This document shows, piece after piece, positions 16,792 through 23,961 of a stretch of DNA of 26,464 nt (position 1 is its first letter; each line of letters starts with the position of its first letter). The position numbers and the translations under genes are program-made. The notes under the pieces were generated by a model. The model was given only the letters and a program-made list of their open reading frames with translations, was not told the origin of the DNA and did not search any database. The stretch is from positions 1-26,464 of the forward strand of contig CAJJPG010000012.1 of the NCBI GenBank assembly GCA_905193585.1. Direction: 5' to 3'. The DNA comes from an uncultured Oscillospiraceae bacterium (GTDB lineage: Bacteria; Bacillota; Clostridia; Oscillospirales; Acutalibacteraceae).

Positions 16792-18708
16792 ATGTCAGAA
16801 AAGAAGAAATTTTACATTACCACAGCAATAGCCTATGCCTCGCGAAAGCCGCATATCGGCAACGCTTACGATATAGTGCTGGCGGATATGATAGCGCGCT
16901 ATAAAAAAATGATGGGGTTTGACGTGTTTTTACAGACCGGCTCTGACGAACACGGGCAGAAAATTGAAGAATACGCCAAGGCAGAGGGCATAAGCCCGCA
17001 GGAGTATGTGGATAAAATCGCCGCGCAGATAAAAGAGGTGTGGAACAGCCTTAACACCGATTATGATAAATTTATACGCACGACCGATAAGGACCACGAA
17101 AAGGTAATACAGAAAATTTTCAAAAAGCTTTATGACCAGGGCGATATTTACAAGGGACATTACGAGGGTAAATACTGCGTTCCCTGCGAGTCGTTCTTTA
17201 CCGCCTCGCAGTTAGTGGACGGCAAGTGCCCCGACTGCGGCAGAGAGGTTATAGACTCTAAGGAAGAAGCGTATTTCCTAAAGCTTTCAAAATATCAGGA
17301 TCGGCTGCTTGAATATTACGAGCAGAACCCCGATTTTATAAAGCCCGAATCCCGCAAAAACGAGATGATAAACAACTTTTTAAAGCCGGGGCTTTCCGAC
17401 CTTTGCATTTCGCGCAGCTCATTTAAGTGGGGCATACCCGTTCCGTTTGATGAAAAGCATGTTATTTACGTTTGGATAGACGCGCTTTCAAACTATATTA
17501 CTGGCGTGGGCTACGACCCCGACGGCAGCACAGAGCAGTTTGAAAAGCTGTGGCCTGCCGATTTACACGTTATAGGTAAGGATATAGTGCGTTTCCACAC
17601 AATTTACTGGCCCATAATTTTAATGGCGCTGGGGCTTCCGCTGCCGAAGCAGGTTTTGGGTCACCCGTGGCTGCTTGTGGGTGAAGACAAAATGTCAAAA
17701 TCCAAGGGCAACACAATTTACGCCGACGATATGACAAAGCGCTTCGGAATAGACGCGGTAAGGTATTATCTGCTTTCCGAAATGCCCTTTGCGCAGGACG
17801 GAACTATAACCTACGAAAGCTTTATTACAAAATACAATGCAGATTTAGCCAACACCCTCGGCAACCTTGTAAACCGCTCAATTGCAATGACGAATAAATA
17901 TTTCGGCGGCAAGGTGGCAAAGGGCGAAAATACAGAGGTTTGCGATAAAGAGCTGATTGATACCGCGAACGATACGGTTAAAAAGTATTATGAGCTTATG
18001 GATAATTACCGCAATGCCGACGCGTGCGAGGCGGTTATGAACCTTGCAAAGCGCTGCAATAAATACATTGACGAGACCGCCCCCTGGGCGCTTGCAAAGG
18101 ACGAGAGCAAAAAGGCCTACCTTGAAAACGTCCTTTACAATCTGCTTGAATGTATCCGTCTTTTGGGGCTTATGCTTTCGCCCATTATTCCCGATAGCTC
18201 AAAATCAATTGCGGAGCAGTTAAATAACGGCAGCACCGAGCTTGCTTTCGGCACCGTTACCGAGTATTCCGTAGGTGCGCCCACTCCGCTTTTTGCCCGC
18301 TTAGATGCGGAAAAGGTTTTAGCCGAAATAGCGGCGGAAAAGGCAGCGGGGCAGAAAAAAGCCGAAAATGTTGTGACTATGGAGCAAATAGGCATAGAGG
18401 ATTTCGCAAAGGTAGAGCTGCGCGCGGCAAAAATTACGGCTTGCGAGCCTATTCCCAAGGCAAAAAAGCTTTTAAAGCTGACCCTTGACGACGGCAGCGG
18501 CTTATCGCGCACAGTAGCCTCGGGAATTGCTATGTATTATAAGCCCGAGGAGCTTATAGGTCACACGGTAATTGTGGTGGCAAACCTGAAGCCCGCAAAG
18601 CTTTGCGGCGTAGAGTCAAACGGAATGATTTTAGCGGCGGATTGCGCCGATAATGACGTAAAGGTACTGTTTATTGATAACGTACCCGCAGGCAGCAAAA
18701 TAAGATGA
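16792..18708 (+). CDS. metG: Methionyl-tRNA synthetase with C-terminal tRNA-binding domain
   Basis: A 638-residue class I synthetase that charges tRNA-Met. PHIGN at 20-24 is the HIGH-type ATP signature, and KMSKSKGN near 300 is the KMSKS loop. CVPC and CPDC (about 127-148) form the zinc knuckle of the connective insertion. The anticodon-binding helices follow, and residues about 530-638 are an OB-fold Trbp111-type domain (MEQIGIEDFAKVELRAAKI...SNGMILAA) that adds tRNA affinity and dimerisation. An AGGAGG ribosome binding site is eight bases before the ATG. The stop overlaps the tatD start as ATGA, indicating coupled translation. Confidence 0.97.
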   Translation: MSEKKKFYITTAIAYASRKPHIGNAYDIVLADMIARYKKMMGFDVFLQTGSDEHGQKIEEYAKAEGISPQEYVDKIAAQIKEVWNSLNTDYDKFIRTTDKDHEKVIQKIFKKLYDQGDIYKGHYEGKYCVPCESFFTASQLVDGKCPDCGREVIDSKEEAYFLKLSKYQDRLLEYYEQNPDFIKPESRKNEMINNFLKPGLSDLCISRSSFKWGIPVPFDEKHVIYVWIDALSNYITGVGYDPDGSTEQFEKLWPADLHVIGKDIVRFHTIYWPIILMALGLPLPKQVLGHPWLLVGEDKMSKSKGNTIYADDMTKRFGIDAVRYYLLSEMPFAQDGTITYESFITKYNADLANTLGNLVNRSIAMTNKYFGGKVAKGENTEVCDKELIDTANDTVKKYYELMDNYRNADACEAVMNLAKRCNKYIDETAPWALAKDESKKAYLENVLYNLLECIRLLGLMLSPIIPDSSKSIAEQLNNGSTELAFGTVTEYSVGAPTPLFARLDAEKVLAEIAAEKAAGQKKAENVVTMEQIGIEDFAKVELRAAKITACEPIPKAKKLLKLTLDDGSGLSRTVASGIAMYYKPEELIGHTVIVVANLKPAKLCGVESNGMILAADCADNDVKVLFIDNVPAGSKIR

Positions 18709-19487
18709 CGGATTTCCCGAATTACCCATATACAGAACCGCTGATATTTGACAGCCACGCGCACTATGACGACGCAAAATTCGACGAAATTCGCGCAGAG
18801 CTTTTAGCAGAGCTGCCCGCTCACGGCGTTTGCGGCGTTGTAAACTGCGGGTGTGATACCGCGTCTTCAAAAGCAGCGCTGGCGCTTGCCGAAAAGTATC
18901 CCTATTTTTACGCCGCGGTGGGTATACACCCCGAGAATATAGGCGGCGTAGAGGTGGCGGAAATCGAAGAGCTTGCACGCCGCAAAAAATGCGTGGCAAT
19001 AGGCGAAATAGGGCTTGATTATTACTGGGTGGACGATAACAAGGAGCAGCAAAGGGCGCTTTTTGAAGAACAGCTTGTTTTGGCGAACAGGTTAAACCTG
19101 CCCGTAATAGTGCATGACCGCGAAGCCCACGCCGATACGCTGGAGCTTTTAAAAAAACACCGTCCCAAGGGTGTGGTGCACAGCTTTTCGGGCAGCGCGG
19201 AAATGGCAAAGGAAATTTTAAATTTGGGTATGTATATAGGCATAGGCGGCGTTTTAACCTTTAAAAACGCCAAAAAGCTGCCCGAAATTGCGGCAGCTCT
19301 GCCGAGCGACAGATTTATGCTTGAAACCGACGCACCGTATTTAGCGCCCGTGCCGTACCGCTCAAAAATAAATAATTCGGCGCTTATCTTACTTGTTGCC
19401 GAAAAATTAGCGGAGCTGCGCAATACCGATTGCGAAAGCATTTTGAAGGAGTCTCGGAATAACGCCGAAAAAATATTCGGAATATAA
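18705..19487 (+). CDS. tatD: TatD-family metal-dependent hydrolase/DNase
   Basis: A 260-residue TIM-barrel metallohydrolase. Metal ligands are seen in DSHAHYDD (about 16-23), GEIGLDYYW (about 98-106), HDREAH (about 139-144), HSFSG (about 159-163) and ETDAPYLAP (about 207-215). TatD proteins are 3'-5' exonucleases or D-aminoacyl-tRNA hydrolase-like enzymes; the metG-tatD pairing is common in Firmicutes. After PVPYR the usual G-K-x-N-E-P stretch is replaced by SKINNSA, so the loop that contacts nucleic acid may differ. The start overlaps the metG stop by four bases. The ORF ends just before the hairpin at 19497-19536. Confidence 0.93.
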   Translation: MTDFPNYPYTEPLIFDSHAHYDDAKFDEIRAELLAELPAHGVCGVVNCGCDTASSKAALALAEKYPYFYAAVGIHPENIGGVEVAEIEELARRKKCVAIGEIGLDYYWVDDNKEQQRALFEEQLVLANRLNLPVIVHDREAHADTLELLKKHRPKGVVHSFSGSAEMAKEILNLGMYIGIGGVLTFKNAKKLPEIAAALPSDRFMLETDAPYLAPVPYRSKINNSALILLVAEKLAELRNTDCESILKESRNNAEKIFGI

Positions 19488-19496
19488 GTATAATTT

Positions 19497-19536
19497 TCAC
19501 CCCGCCGACAAATAATAAAGGCTGAAAGCGGGGTGA
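19497..19536 (+). terminator. Hairpin after tatD that also contains the next ribosome binding site
   Basis: TCACCCCGC (19497-19505) and GCGGGGTGA (19528-19536) form a nine-base GC-rich stem with a 22-base loop, followed by TTTTTG. It could terminate the rlmB-metG-tatD operon. The 3' arm, GGGGTGA, is also the only ribosome binding site for the small ORF starting at 19542, so it may instead gate translation. Confidence 0.55.
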
Positions 19537-19541
19537 TTTTT

Positions 19542-19667
19542 GTGGAAAACAATCAGAACAAGAATAACCAGAACAACAACCAGAATAAGAACAACCAGAA
19601 CAAGGAACAGAACAAAAACAATCAGAATAATCAGAACAAGAAAAACGACAACAACAACGATTACTGA
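19542..19667 (+). CDS. 41-residue Asn/Gln/Lys-rich low-complexity microprotein
   Basis: A GTG start after GGGGTGA (five-base spacing) opens a frame of 41 residues, beginning MENNQNKNNQNNNQNKNNQ and ending KKNDNNNDY, TGA. Over half of the residues are Asn and most others are Gln or Lys. The DNA is an A/C-rich imperfect repeat based on AACCAGAAC. The placement, between a ribosome binding site and a strong terminator (19679-19719), argues that it is a real gene. Minus-strand and +1 readings give poly-Val and Thr/Arg-rich shadows. No family is recognised; such compositions occur in disordered, nucleic-acid-binding or sporulation-associated small proteins, and none of these is shown here. Confidence 0.6.
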   Translation: MENNQNKNNQNNNQNKNNQNKEQNKNNQNNQNKKNDNNNDY

Positions 19668-19678
19668 TAAAAAACTGA

Positions 19679-19719
19679 TCGGCAGACGGGTAGGTTTATC
19701 CGCCTGCCGAGCTTTTTTT
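19679..19719 (+). terminator. Strong rho-independent terminator after the microprotein
   Basis: TCGGCAG (19679-19685) pairs with CTGCCGA (19704-19710), extended by CGG/CCG across one mismatch, and is followed by seven T (19713-19719). It separates the tatD side from the convergent XRE gene. Confidence 0.88.
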
Positions 19720-19728
19720 GATTGGTAT

Positions 19729-19962
19729 TTAACCTTTAGACCCTTTCGGGAAAGGTAAATTTTCATGCAGACCTAAAATATAATCTGCCGATACATTATA
19801 ATAAATACATAATGCCTTTATTATATGCGCGGGTATTTCGCTTTCCCCGCGTTCCCAGCGCTGATACTGTGTTGTGTGCTCATTGAATAATCCTGCAATT
19901 TGCGCTTGGGTTTTATCGTTATCCTCTCTTAAATCGCGTATTCCTTGATATTTATATTTCAC
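19729..19962 (-). CDS. XRE/Cro-type helix-turn-helix regulator
   Basis: A 77-residue protein that is almost entirely one HTH_3 domain: GIRDLREDNDKTQAQIAGLFNEHTTQYQRWERGESEIPAHIIKALCIYYNVSADYILGL. The family is typical of phage-type and antitoxin repressors. Two in-frame GTG starts exist, at 19974 and 19962. I chose 19962 because GGGGTGA lies about eight bases before it, while the first GTG is inside that ribosome binding site. It is divergent from the small gene at 20041 with an inverted repeat between them at 19996-20011, so it probably regulates itself and that gene. The base composition is more AT-rich than the flanking housekeeping genes, hinting at acquisition. Confidence 0.85.
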   Translation of the reverse strand: MKYKYQGIRDLREDNDKTQAQIAGLFNEHTTQYQRWERGESEIPAHIIKALCIYYNVSADYILGLHENLPFPKGSKG

Positions 19963-19995
19963 CTTATACTTCACCCCAAAATCATTCTACCAAAA

Positions 19996-20011
19996 AACAC
20001 AATATCGTGTT
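19996..20011. promoter_or_regulatory. Palindromic operator candidate for the XRE regulator
   Basis: AACACAATATCGTGTT is a 16-base inverted repeat with 14 of 16 positions symmetric. It is centred in the 78 bases between the divergent XRE gene and the gene at 20041. A possible -10 for the XRE gene, TACAAT on the minus strand, lies right beside it. Binding by the XRE protein is inferred from position. Confidence 0.5.
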
Positions 20012-20040
20012 ATTGTATGTAGAAAACCGCAATATGAAAT

Positions 20041-20271
20041 ATGGAGTGCCGCACCGAAAAGCTTATCAATTCTTATTTTAAAAATGAAGCTGAACGCGAT
20101 AATTTTTATAAAGAAATTGCAAGCCGTGATACCGTAATACGTGATACCGTAATAAGAGATACATACTTTCAGCTTGGATTTATTGCGGCGGTGAATTTTA
20201 TGAAGAAGCTTGAAAAATGTGGGCAGGAGTTGAACAAAAAAAGCGGACTTCGCGGGAATTGGGAAACCTGA
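20041..20271 (+). CDS. Small hypothetical protein divergent from the XRE gene
   Basis: A 76-residue, charged, mostly helical protein. Its C-terminal part, YFQLGFIAAVNFMKKLEK, resembles the end of small DUF6809-like proteins often found beside XRE regulators in Clostridia; this is a loose resemblance only. The middle reads SRDTVIRDTVIRDTYF, coded by an exact 15-base tandem duplication at 20125-20154. No good ribosome binding site precedes the ATG, so the true start is uncertain. The divergent layout and shared operator candidate suggest that it is a target of the XRE regulator. It could be part of a degenerate mobile element or an unrecognised toxin-like partner. Confidence 0.55.
   Translation: MECRTEKLINSYFKNEAERDNFYKEIASRDTVIRDTVIRDTYFQLGFIAAVNFMKKLEKCGQELNKKSGLRGNWET
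20125..20154 (+). repeat. 15-base exact tandem duplication inside the small gene
   Basis: CGTGATACCGTAATA occurs at 20125-20139 and again directly at 20140-20154, followed by a partial third copy. It keeps the reading frame and adds five residues (DTVIR). Confidence 0.9.
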
Positions 20272-20399
20272 ACAGCCCGAGTACCGTCCGCCTTGGTCAA
20301 TAGGTTCACTTAGTTGCTTTAATTTCGGCTTGCGAAATAATTATTCCGACATTGCATGACACATTCCGGAACCGCAAAAACAAAATAAACTTATTTATA

Positions 20400-20428
20400 T
20401 TGAAAAAGAAGAGCTGATGCGCTATAAT
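20400..20428 (+). promoter_or_regulatory. Promoter for ychF
   Basis: TTGAAA (20400-20405) and a perfect TATAAT (20423-20428) are 17 bases apart. The -10 lies in the loop of the hairpin at 20409-20449, so the start site near 20435 falls just before its 3' arm. Confidence 0.75.
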
Positions 20429-20449
20429 ATAAAAGTCGTATCAGCTCTT
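20409..20449 (+). terminator. Inverted repeat overlapping the ychF promoter, possible terminator
   Basis: AAGAGCTGATGCG (20409-20421) pairs with CGTATCAGCTCTT (20437-20449), 13 pairs including one G-U, followed by TTTCGTATTTT. It could end transcripts of the small gene at 20041. The sequence from 20272 to 20400 holds no gene that I can support. Confidence 0.6.
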
Positions 20450-20520
20450 TTCGTATTTTCGGAAAAACTGTATACCTTACAATAATCAAATACTTATAAA
20501 ATAAGGAGATATGGGAATAA

Positions 20521-21624
20521 ATGAAATTAGGAATGGTAGGGCTGCCGAATGTAGGCAAATCGACCCTTTTCAACGCAATAACAAACGCGGGGGCGCAATC
20601 GGCGAATTACCCCTTTTGCACAATAGAGCCGAATGTGGGAATGGTGAGCGTGCCGGACGAGCGGCTTGAAAAACTGGCGGAGATATACAACCCGGACAAG
20701 TTTACCCCGGCGGTTATTGAATTTGTGGATATTGCGGGGCTTGTAAAGGGCGCTTCAAAGGGCGAGGGGCTCGGCAATAAGTTTCTTTCCAACATACGCG
20801 AGGTGGACGCGATAGTTCACGTGGTGCGCTGCTTTGAAAGCGACGATATTATTCACGTAGAAGGCTCGGTTGATCCCGCACGCGATATTGAAACTATAAA
20901 CTTGGAGCTTATCTTCTCGGATATTGAAATGGCGCAGCGCCGCCTTGATAAAACCGCAAAGGCGCTTAAGGGCGATAAATCACTACAGGGCGAGGTTGAT
21001 TTCTTAAAAAGGCTTATAGCCCACCTTGAAAACGGACTTCCTGCCCGCTCGGTTGAAATTAACGACGAAACCGAGCAAAGCGTGCTTGATACCACGGCGC
21101 TGCTTTCGGCAAAGCCTGTAATTTATGCCTGCAATATGAGCGAGGAGGACTTTACCTCGGGCATAGAGACCAATAAAAACTACAATGCGGTAAAAGCAAT
21201 TGCCGAGCGCGAAAAGGCGGAAATTCTGCCGATATGCGCATCTCTGGAGGCTGAAATTTCGGGGCTTTCCGATGAAGAAAAGGTTATGTTCCTTGAAGAA
21301 CTGGGGCTTGAGCGCTCGGGGCTTGACCGTATGATTCAAAAATGCTACCACCTTTTGGGGCTTATTTCTTACCTTACCGCAGGCAAGCCCGAGGTGCGCG
21401 CCTGGACTATTAAGCAGGGCACAAAGGCGCCGCAGGCGGCGGGCAAAATACACTCTGACTTTGAGCGCGGCTTTATTCGCGCCGAGGTAATAAACTTTGA
21501 CGAATTTATAAACGAATGCGGCGGCAGCATGACGGCTGCAAAGGAAAAGGGACTTGTAAGGAGCGAGGGCAAGGAATATGTTATGAAGGACGGAGACATT
21601 GTTCTCTTCCGTTTTAATGTTTGA
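20521..21624 (+). CDS. ychF: Redox-regulated ATPase YchF (Obg-related)
   Basis: A 367-residue protein of the usual length. The P-loop is GLPNVGKST (7-15), the G3 region is DIAGLVKGASKGEGLGNKFL (about 69-88), and the G4 position reads NMSE instead of NKxD. That replacement is the hallmark of YchF, which prefers ATP over GTP. A coiled-coil insertion (about 130-165) and a C-terminal TGS domain (about 280-367, ending EYVMKDGDIVLFRFNV) complete it. YchF associates with ribosomes and affects stress responses. AAGGAG precedes the ATG, and it has its own promoter at 20400-20428. The next gene starts 20 bases after the stop. Confidence 0.96.
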   Translation: MKLGMVGLPNVGKSTLFNAITNAGAQSANYPFCTIEPNVGMVSVPDERLEKLAEIYNPDKFTPAVIEFVDIAGLVKGASKGEGLGNKFLSNIREVDAIVHVVRCFESDDIIHVEGSVDPARDIETINLELIFSDIEMAQRRLDKTAKALKGDKSLQGEVDFLKRLIAHLENGLPARSVEINDETEQSVLDTTALLSAKPVIYACNMSEEDFTSGIETNKNYNAVKAIAEREKAEILPICASLEAEISGLSDEEKVMFLEELGLERSGLDRMIQKCYHLLGLISYLTAGKPEVRAWTIKQGTKAPQAAGKIHSDFERGFIRAEVINFDEFINECGGSMTAAKEKGLVRSEGKEYVMKDGDIVLFRFNV

Positions 21625-21643
21625 TTTTCGGAGTTGATATTTT

Positions 21644-22339
21644 ATGGGTGGTTTTTATTACTACGGTATAGACTCGCTTTACATTTATCTTGTAGTTCCG
21701 GCAATTATAATAATGCTCTGGTCGCAGATAAGGGTAAAAACGGTTTTTTCAAAGTACAGCACACATCATTCGCCGCTTACCGGAGCGGACGCCGCGCGGC
21801 GGGTGCTTGAGGCAAACGGTGTATATAATGTTAAAATAGAGCGCGTTTCGGGCAATCTTACCGACCACTACGACCCGAGGACTAACGTTATACGCCTTTC
21901 CGATTCGGTTTACGGCGCAAACAACCTTTCCGCCGTGGGCGTTGCCGCACACGAGGCGGGACACGCCGTTCAGTACTCAAAGGGCTATGTGCCCATAAAG
22001 GTGCGCTCGGTAATACTGCCGGTATGTAATTTGGGCTCGCAGCTTTCAATGCCGCTGCTTATAATCGGGCTTATCTTCGATTTTTATTTTCTTGTGAAGC
22101 TGGGCGTTATTTTCTTCTGCGCGGCGCTGCTTTTTCAGCTTTTAACGCTGCCTATTGAGTTCAACGCATCTCACAGAGCGCTTGTGACGCTTGACAATTC
22201 GGGGCTTATAAAGGAAGATGAGAAAAAAGCGGTTCGCAAGGTGCTTTCCGCCGCGGCTATGACCTATGTTGCGGCGCTGCTTGTATCTCTTACGCAGCTT
22301 ATACGTCTTTTGGCAATTACCAAGAGAAACAGGCGGTAA
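21644..22339 (+). CDS. Membrane zinc metallopeptidase, YugP-like (Zn_peptidase_2)
   Basis: A 231-residue integral membrane protein with hydrophobic segments at about 10-27, 122-147, 150-172 and 208-226. HEAGH at 103-107 is the zinc-binding and catalytic motif, and Glu172 in LPIEFNASHRAL is the likely third ligand. The order matches the YugP family (PF04298) of putative neutral zinc peptidases, whose substrates are unknown. GGAG is 12 bases before the ATG. It is probably co-transcribed with ychF, whose stop is 20 bases upstream. Confidence 0.92.
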   Translation: MGGFYYYGIDSLYIYLVVPAIIIMLWSQIRVKTVFSKYSTHHSPLTGADAARRVLEANGVYNVKIERVSGNLTDHYDPRTNVIRLSDSVYGANNLSAVGVAAHEAGHAVQYSKGYVPIKVRSVILPVCNLGSQLSMPLLIIGLIFDFYFLVKLGVIFFCAALLFQLLTLPIEFNASHRALVTLDNSGLIKEDEKKAVRKVLSAAAMTYVAALLVSLTQLIRLLAITKRNRR

Positions 22340-22376
22340 TTTTTACTGCACGGCTTTGGCTGAATAGCTGAAAGAA

Positions 22377-22405
22377 TTATCACCCATAATAACTACGGGT
22401 GATAA
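22377..22405 (+). promoter_or_regulatory. Hairpin containing the ribosome binding site of the next gene
   Basis: TTATCACCC (22377-22385) and GGGTGATAA (22397-22405) are perfect inverted copies with an 11-base loop. GGGTGA is the ribosome binding site for the ATG at 22407, so the stem would hide it. Confidence 0.6.
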
Positions 22406-22406
22406 A

Positions 22407-22808
22407 ATGAAACAGCGAAAAATAAGATTTATGCTTTTTTCAATAGGCGCCGTGGGCTACGGGCTTATTGAGGTTATGTGGCGCGGCTACACGCACTGGT
22501 CAATGCTGGGGGCGGGCGGAATTTGCTTTATGTTCTTCGGCACAATAAGCGAAAAGCTCAAAAAAGCGGGACTTTTAATAAAAGGACTTGTAGGCAGCAC
22601 CTTTGTTACGGGTATTGAGTTCATTTTCGGCGTTGTATTTAATATAATTTTAAAGAAGAACGTTTGGGATTACAGCAAAATGCCAATGAACATAGGCGGG
22701 CAGATATGCATGCCCTATTCCTGCCTTTGGGTGCTTTTAAGTCTTGTGTGTATTCCGTTTGCGGGCAAGGTAAAAAAACAGTTGGGCAATAATATTATTA
22801 AAAAATAA
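22407..22808 (+). CDS. Four-helix membrane protein, putative ABC-transporter type IV family (CmpB-like)
   Basis: A 133-residue membrane protein with four hydrophobic stretches (about 6-22, 30-48, 57-78 and 98-122). The segments GLIEVMWRGYTHWSMLGAGGICFMFFG and VWDYSKMPMNIGGQICMPYS are strongly conserved in the PF06541 family, known only as putative ABC-transporter type IV. The family name rests on annotation rather than experiment, and no ABC ATPase is adjacent, so transport is unproven. The ATG at 22407 follows GGGTGA, which lies in the hairpin at 22377-22405. Thirteen bases separate its stop from alr. Confidence 0.8.
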   Translation: MKQRKIRFMLFSIGAVGYGLIEVMWRGYTHWSMLGAGGICFMFFGTISEKLKKAGLLIKGLVGSTFVTGIEFIFGVVFNIILKKNVWDYSKMPMNIGGQICMPYSCLWVLLSLVCIPFAGKVKKQLGNNIIKK

Positions 22809-22821
22809 GGCGGAAATAAAA

Positions 22822-23961
22822 GTGGAATTTCTTCACAGAACCTGGGCGGAAATTGATGTTGACGCCCTTGTACATAACTTCGGTATTATTAAAAAAGAGG
22901 CGGCGGGCGCTAAAATAATGGCGGTTGTAAAGGCTGACGCCTACGGTCACTCCGCGCGCAACGTCGCTCCCCTGCTTGAGGCGGAGGGGGCGGACGCTTT
23001 CGCCGTTTCAAATATAGAAGAGGCGGTAACGCTGCGCGGCTGCGGTATAACCAAGCCTATTCTTATTTTGGGCTATACGCCTGTTAGTATGGCTTCGCAG
23101 CTTTATATTAACGATATAACCCAAAGCGTTTACTCCCCCGAATATGCCGCCGCACTTTCACAAAAGGCTACGGCGGATAAGGTAAGAATTAAAATACACA
23201 TAAAGCTTGATACGGGCATGAGCCGCATAGGGTTTGACTGCCGCGATAATTCCCTTTCTGGTATTGAGGATGCTATTGCCACCGCACGGCTGCCGGGCTT
23301 TGATTTCGGCGGAATTTTCACGCATTTTGCCGTTTCCGACCGCACCCCGCAAGAAGAGGACGGCTTTACCGCCGCGCAGTATTCGCGCTTTATTGCGGCA
23401 AAGGAGCGCTTTATAAAGGCGGGACTTACCCCGAAAATTTGCCACTGCTGCAATTCGGCGGCTTTCTGCCTTGATACCGATAAGCACCTTGATATGTGCC
23501 GCCCGGGCATAATTCTTTACGGGCTTACCCCGTCTTCCGGCTTAAAGCTTAAAGAGGATTTTATACCCGCAATGACGGTGAAATCGGTTGTTTCAATGGT
23601 TAAAACCGTTAAAAAGGGCGATACCGTAAGCTACGGCAGAACCTTTACCGCCGAAAAGGAAATGAAAACCGCCACCGTAACCGCAGGCTATGCCGACGGC
23701 TACCCGCGGCTGCTTTCAAATAAAGGCTATGTTTTAATAAAGGGCAAAAAAGCCCCCATAATCGGCAGGATATGTATGGATCAGATGTCGGTTGACGTGA
23801 CGGATATTGAGGACGTAAAGCAGGGCGACGAGGTAATTTTATTCGGCAAGGAATTACACGTTGAAGAGCTTGCGGATATGTGTGGCACCATAAATTATGA
23901 AATAATCTGCGGCATATCCCCGCGCGTTCCGCGAATAATAGTAAAAAACGGCGCGATATGA
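22822..23961 (+). CDS. alr: Alanine racemase
   Basis: A 379-residue PLP enzyme that makes D-alanine for peptidoglycan. VVKADAYGH places the PLP-binding Lys37 near the N-terminus, and Tyr271 in SYGRTF is the second catalytic base. MCRPGIILYG and GRICMDQMSVDVTDI are the other conserved blocks. The protein comprises an N-terminal TIM barrel (about 8-240) and a C-terminal beta domain. The GTG start follows AAGGCGG. The stop overlaps the glpK start as ATGA, implying coupled translation of two functionally unrelated genes. Confidence 0.96.
   Translation: MEFLHRTWAEIDVDALVHNFGIIKKEAAGAKIMAVVKADAYGHSARNVAPLLEAEGADAFAVSNIEEAVTLRGCGITKPILILGYTPVSMASQLYINDITQSVYSPEYAAALSQKATADKVRIKIHIKLDTGMSRIGFDCRDNSLSGIEDAIATARLPGFDFGGIFTHFAVSDRTPQEEDGFTAAQYSRFIAAKERFIKAGLTPKICHCCNSAAFCLDTDKHLDMCRPGIILYGLTPSSGLKLKEDFIPAMTVKSVVSMVKTVKKGDTVSYGRTFTAEKEMKTATVTAGYADGYPRLLSNKGYVLIKGKKAPIIGRICMDQMSVDVTDIEDVKQGDEVILFGKELHVEELADMCGTINYEIICGISPRVPRIIVKNGAI

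Noticed and set aside
19540..19758. Plus-strand Thr/Arg-rich 72-residue frame
   Set aside because: It reads the microprotein repeat in another frame and runs through the terminator at 19679-19719.
19497..19766. Minus-strand frame with a long Val/Leu-rich stretch that looks like a membrane helix
   Set aside because: It is the antisense of the Asn/Gln/Lys-rich microprotein; GTT/GTC codons arise from the AAC/GAC repeats, and there is a terminator inside the frame.
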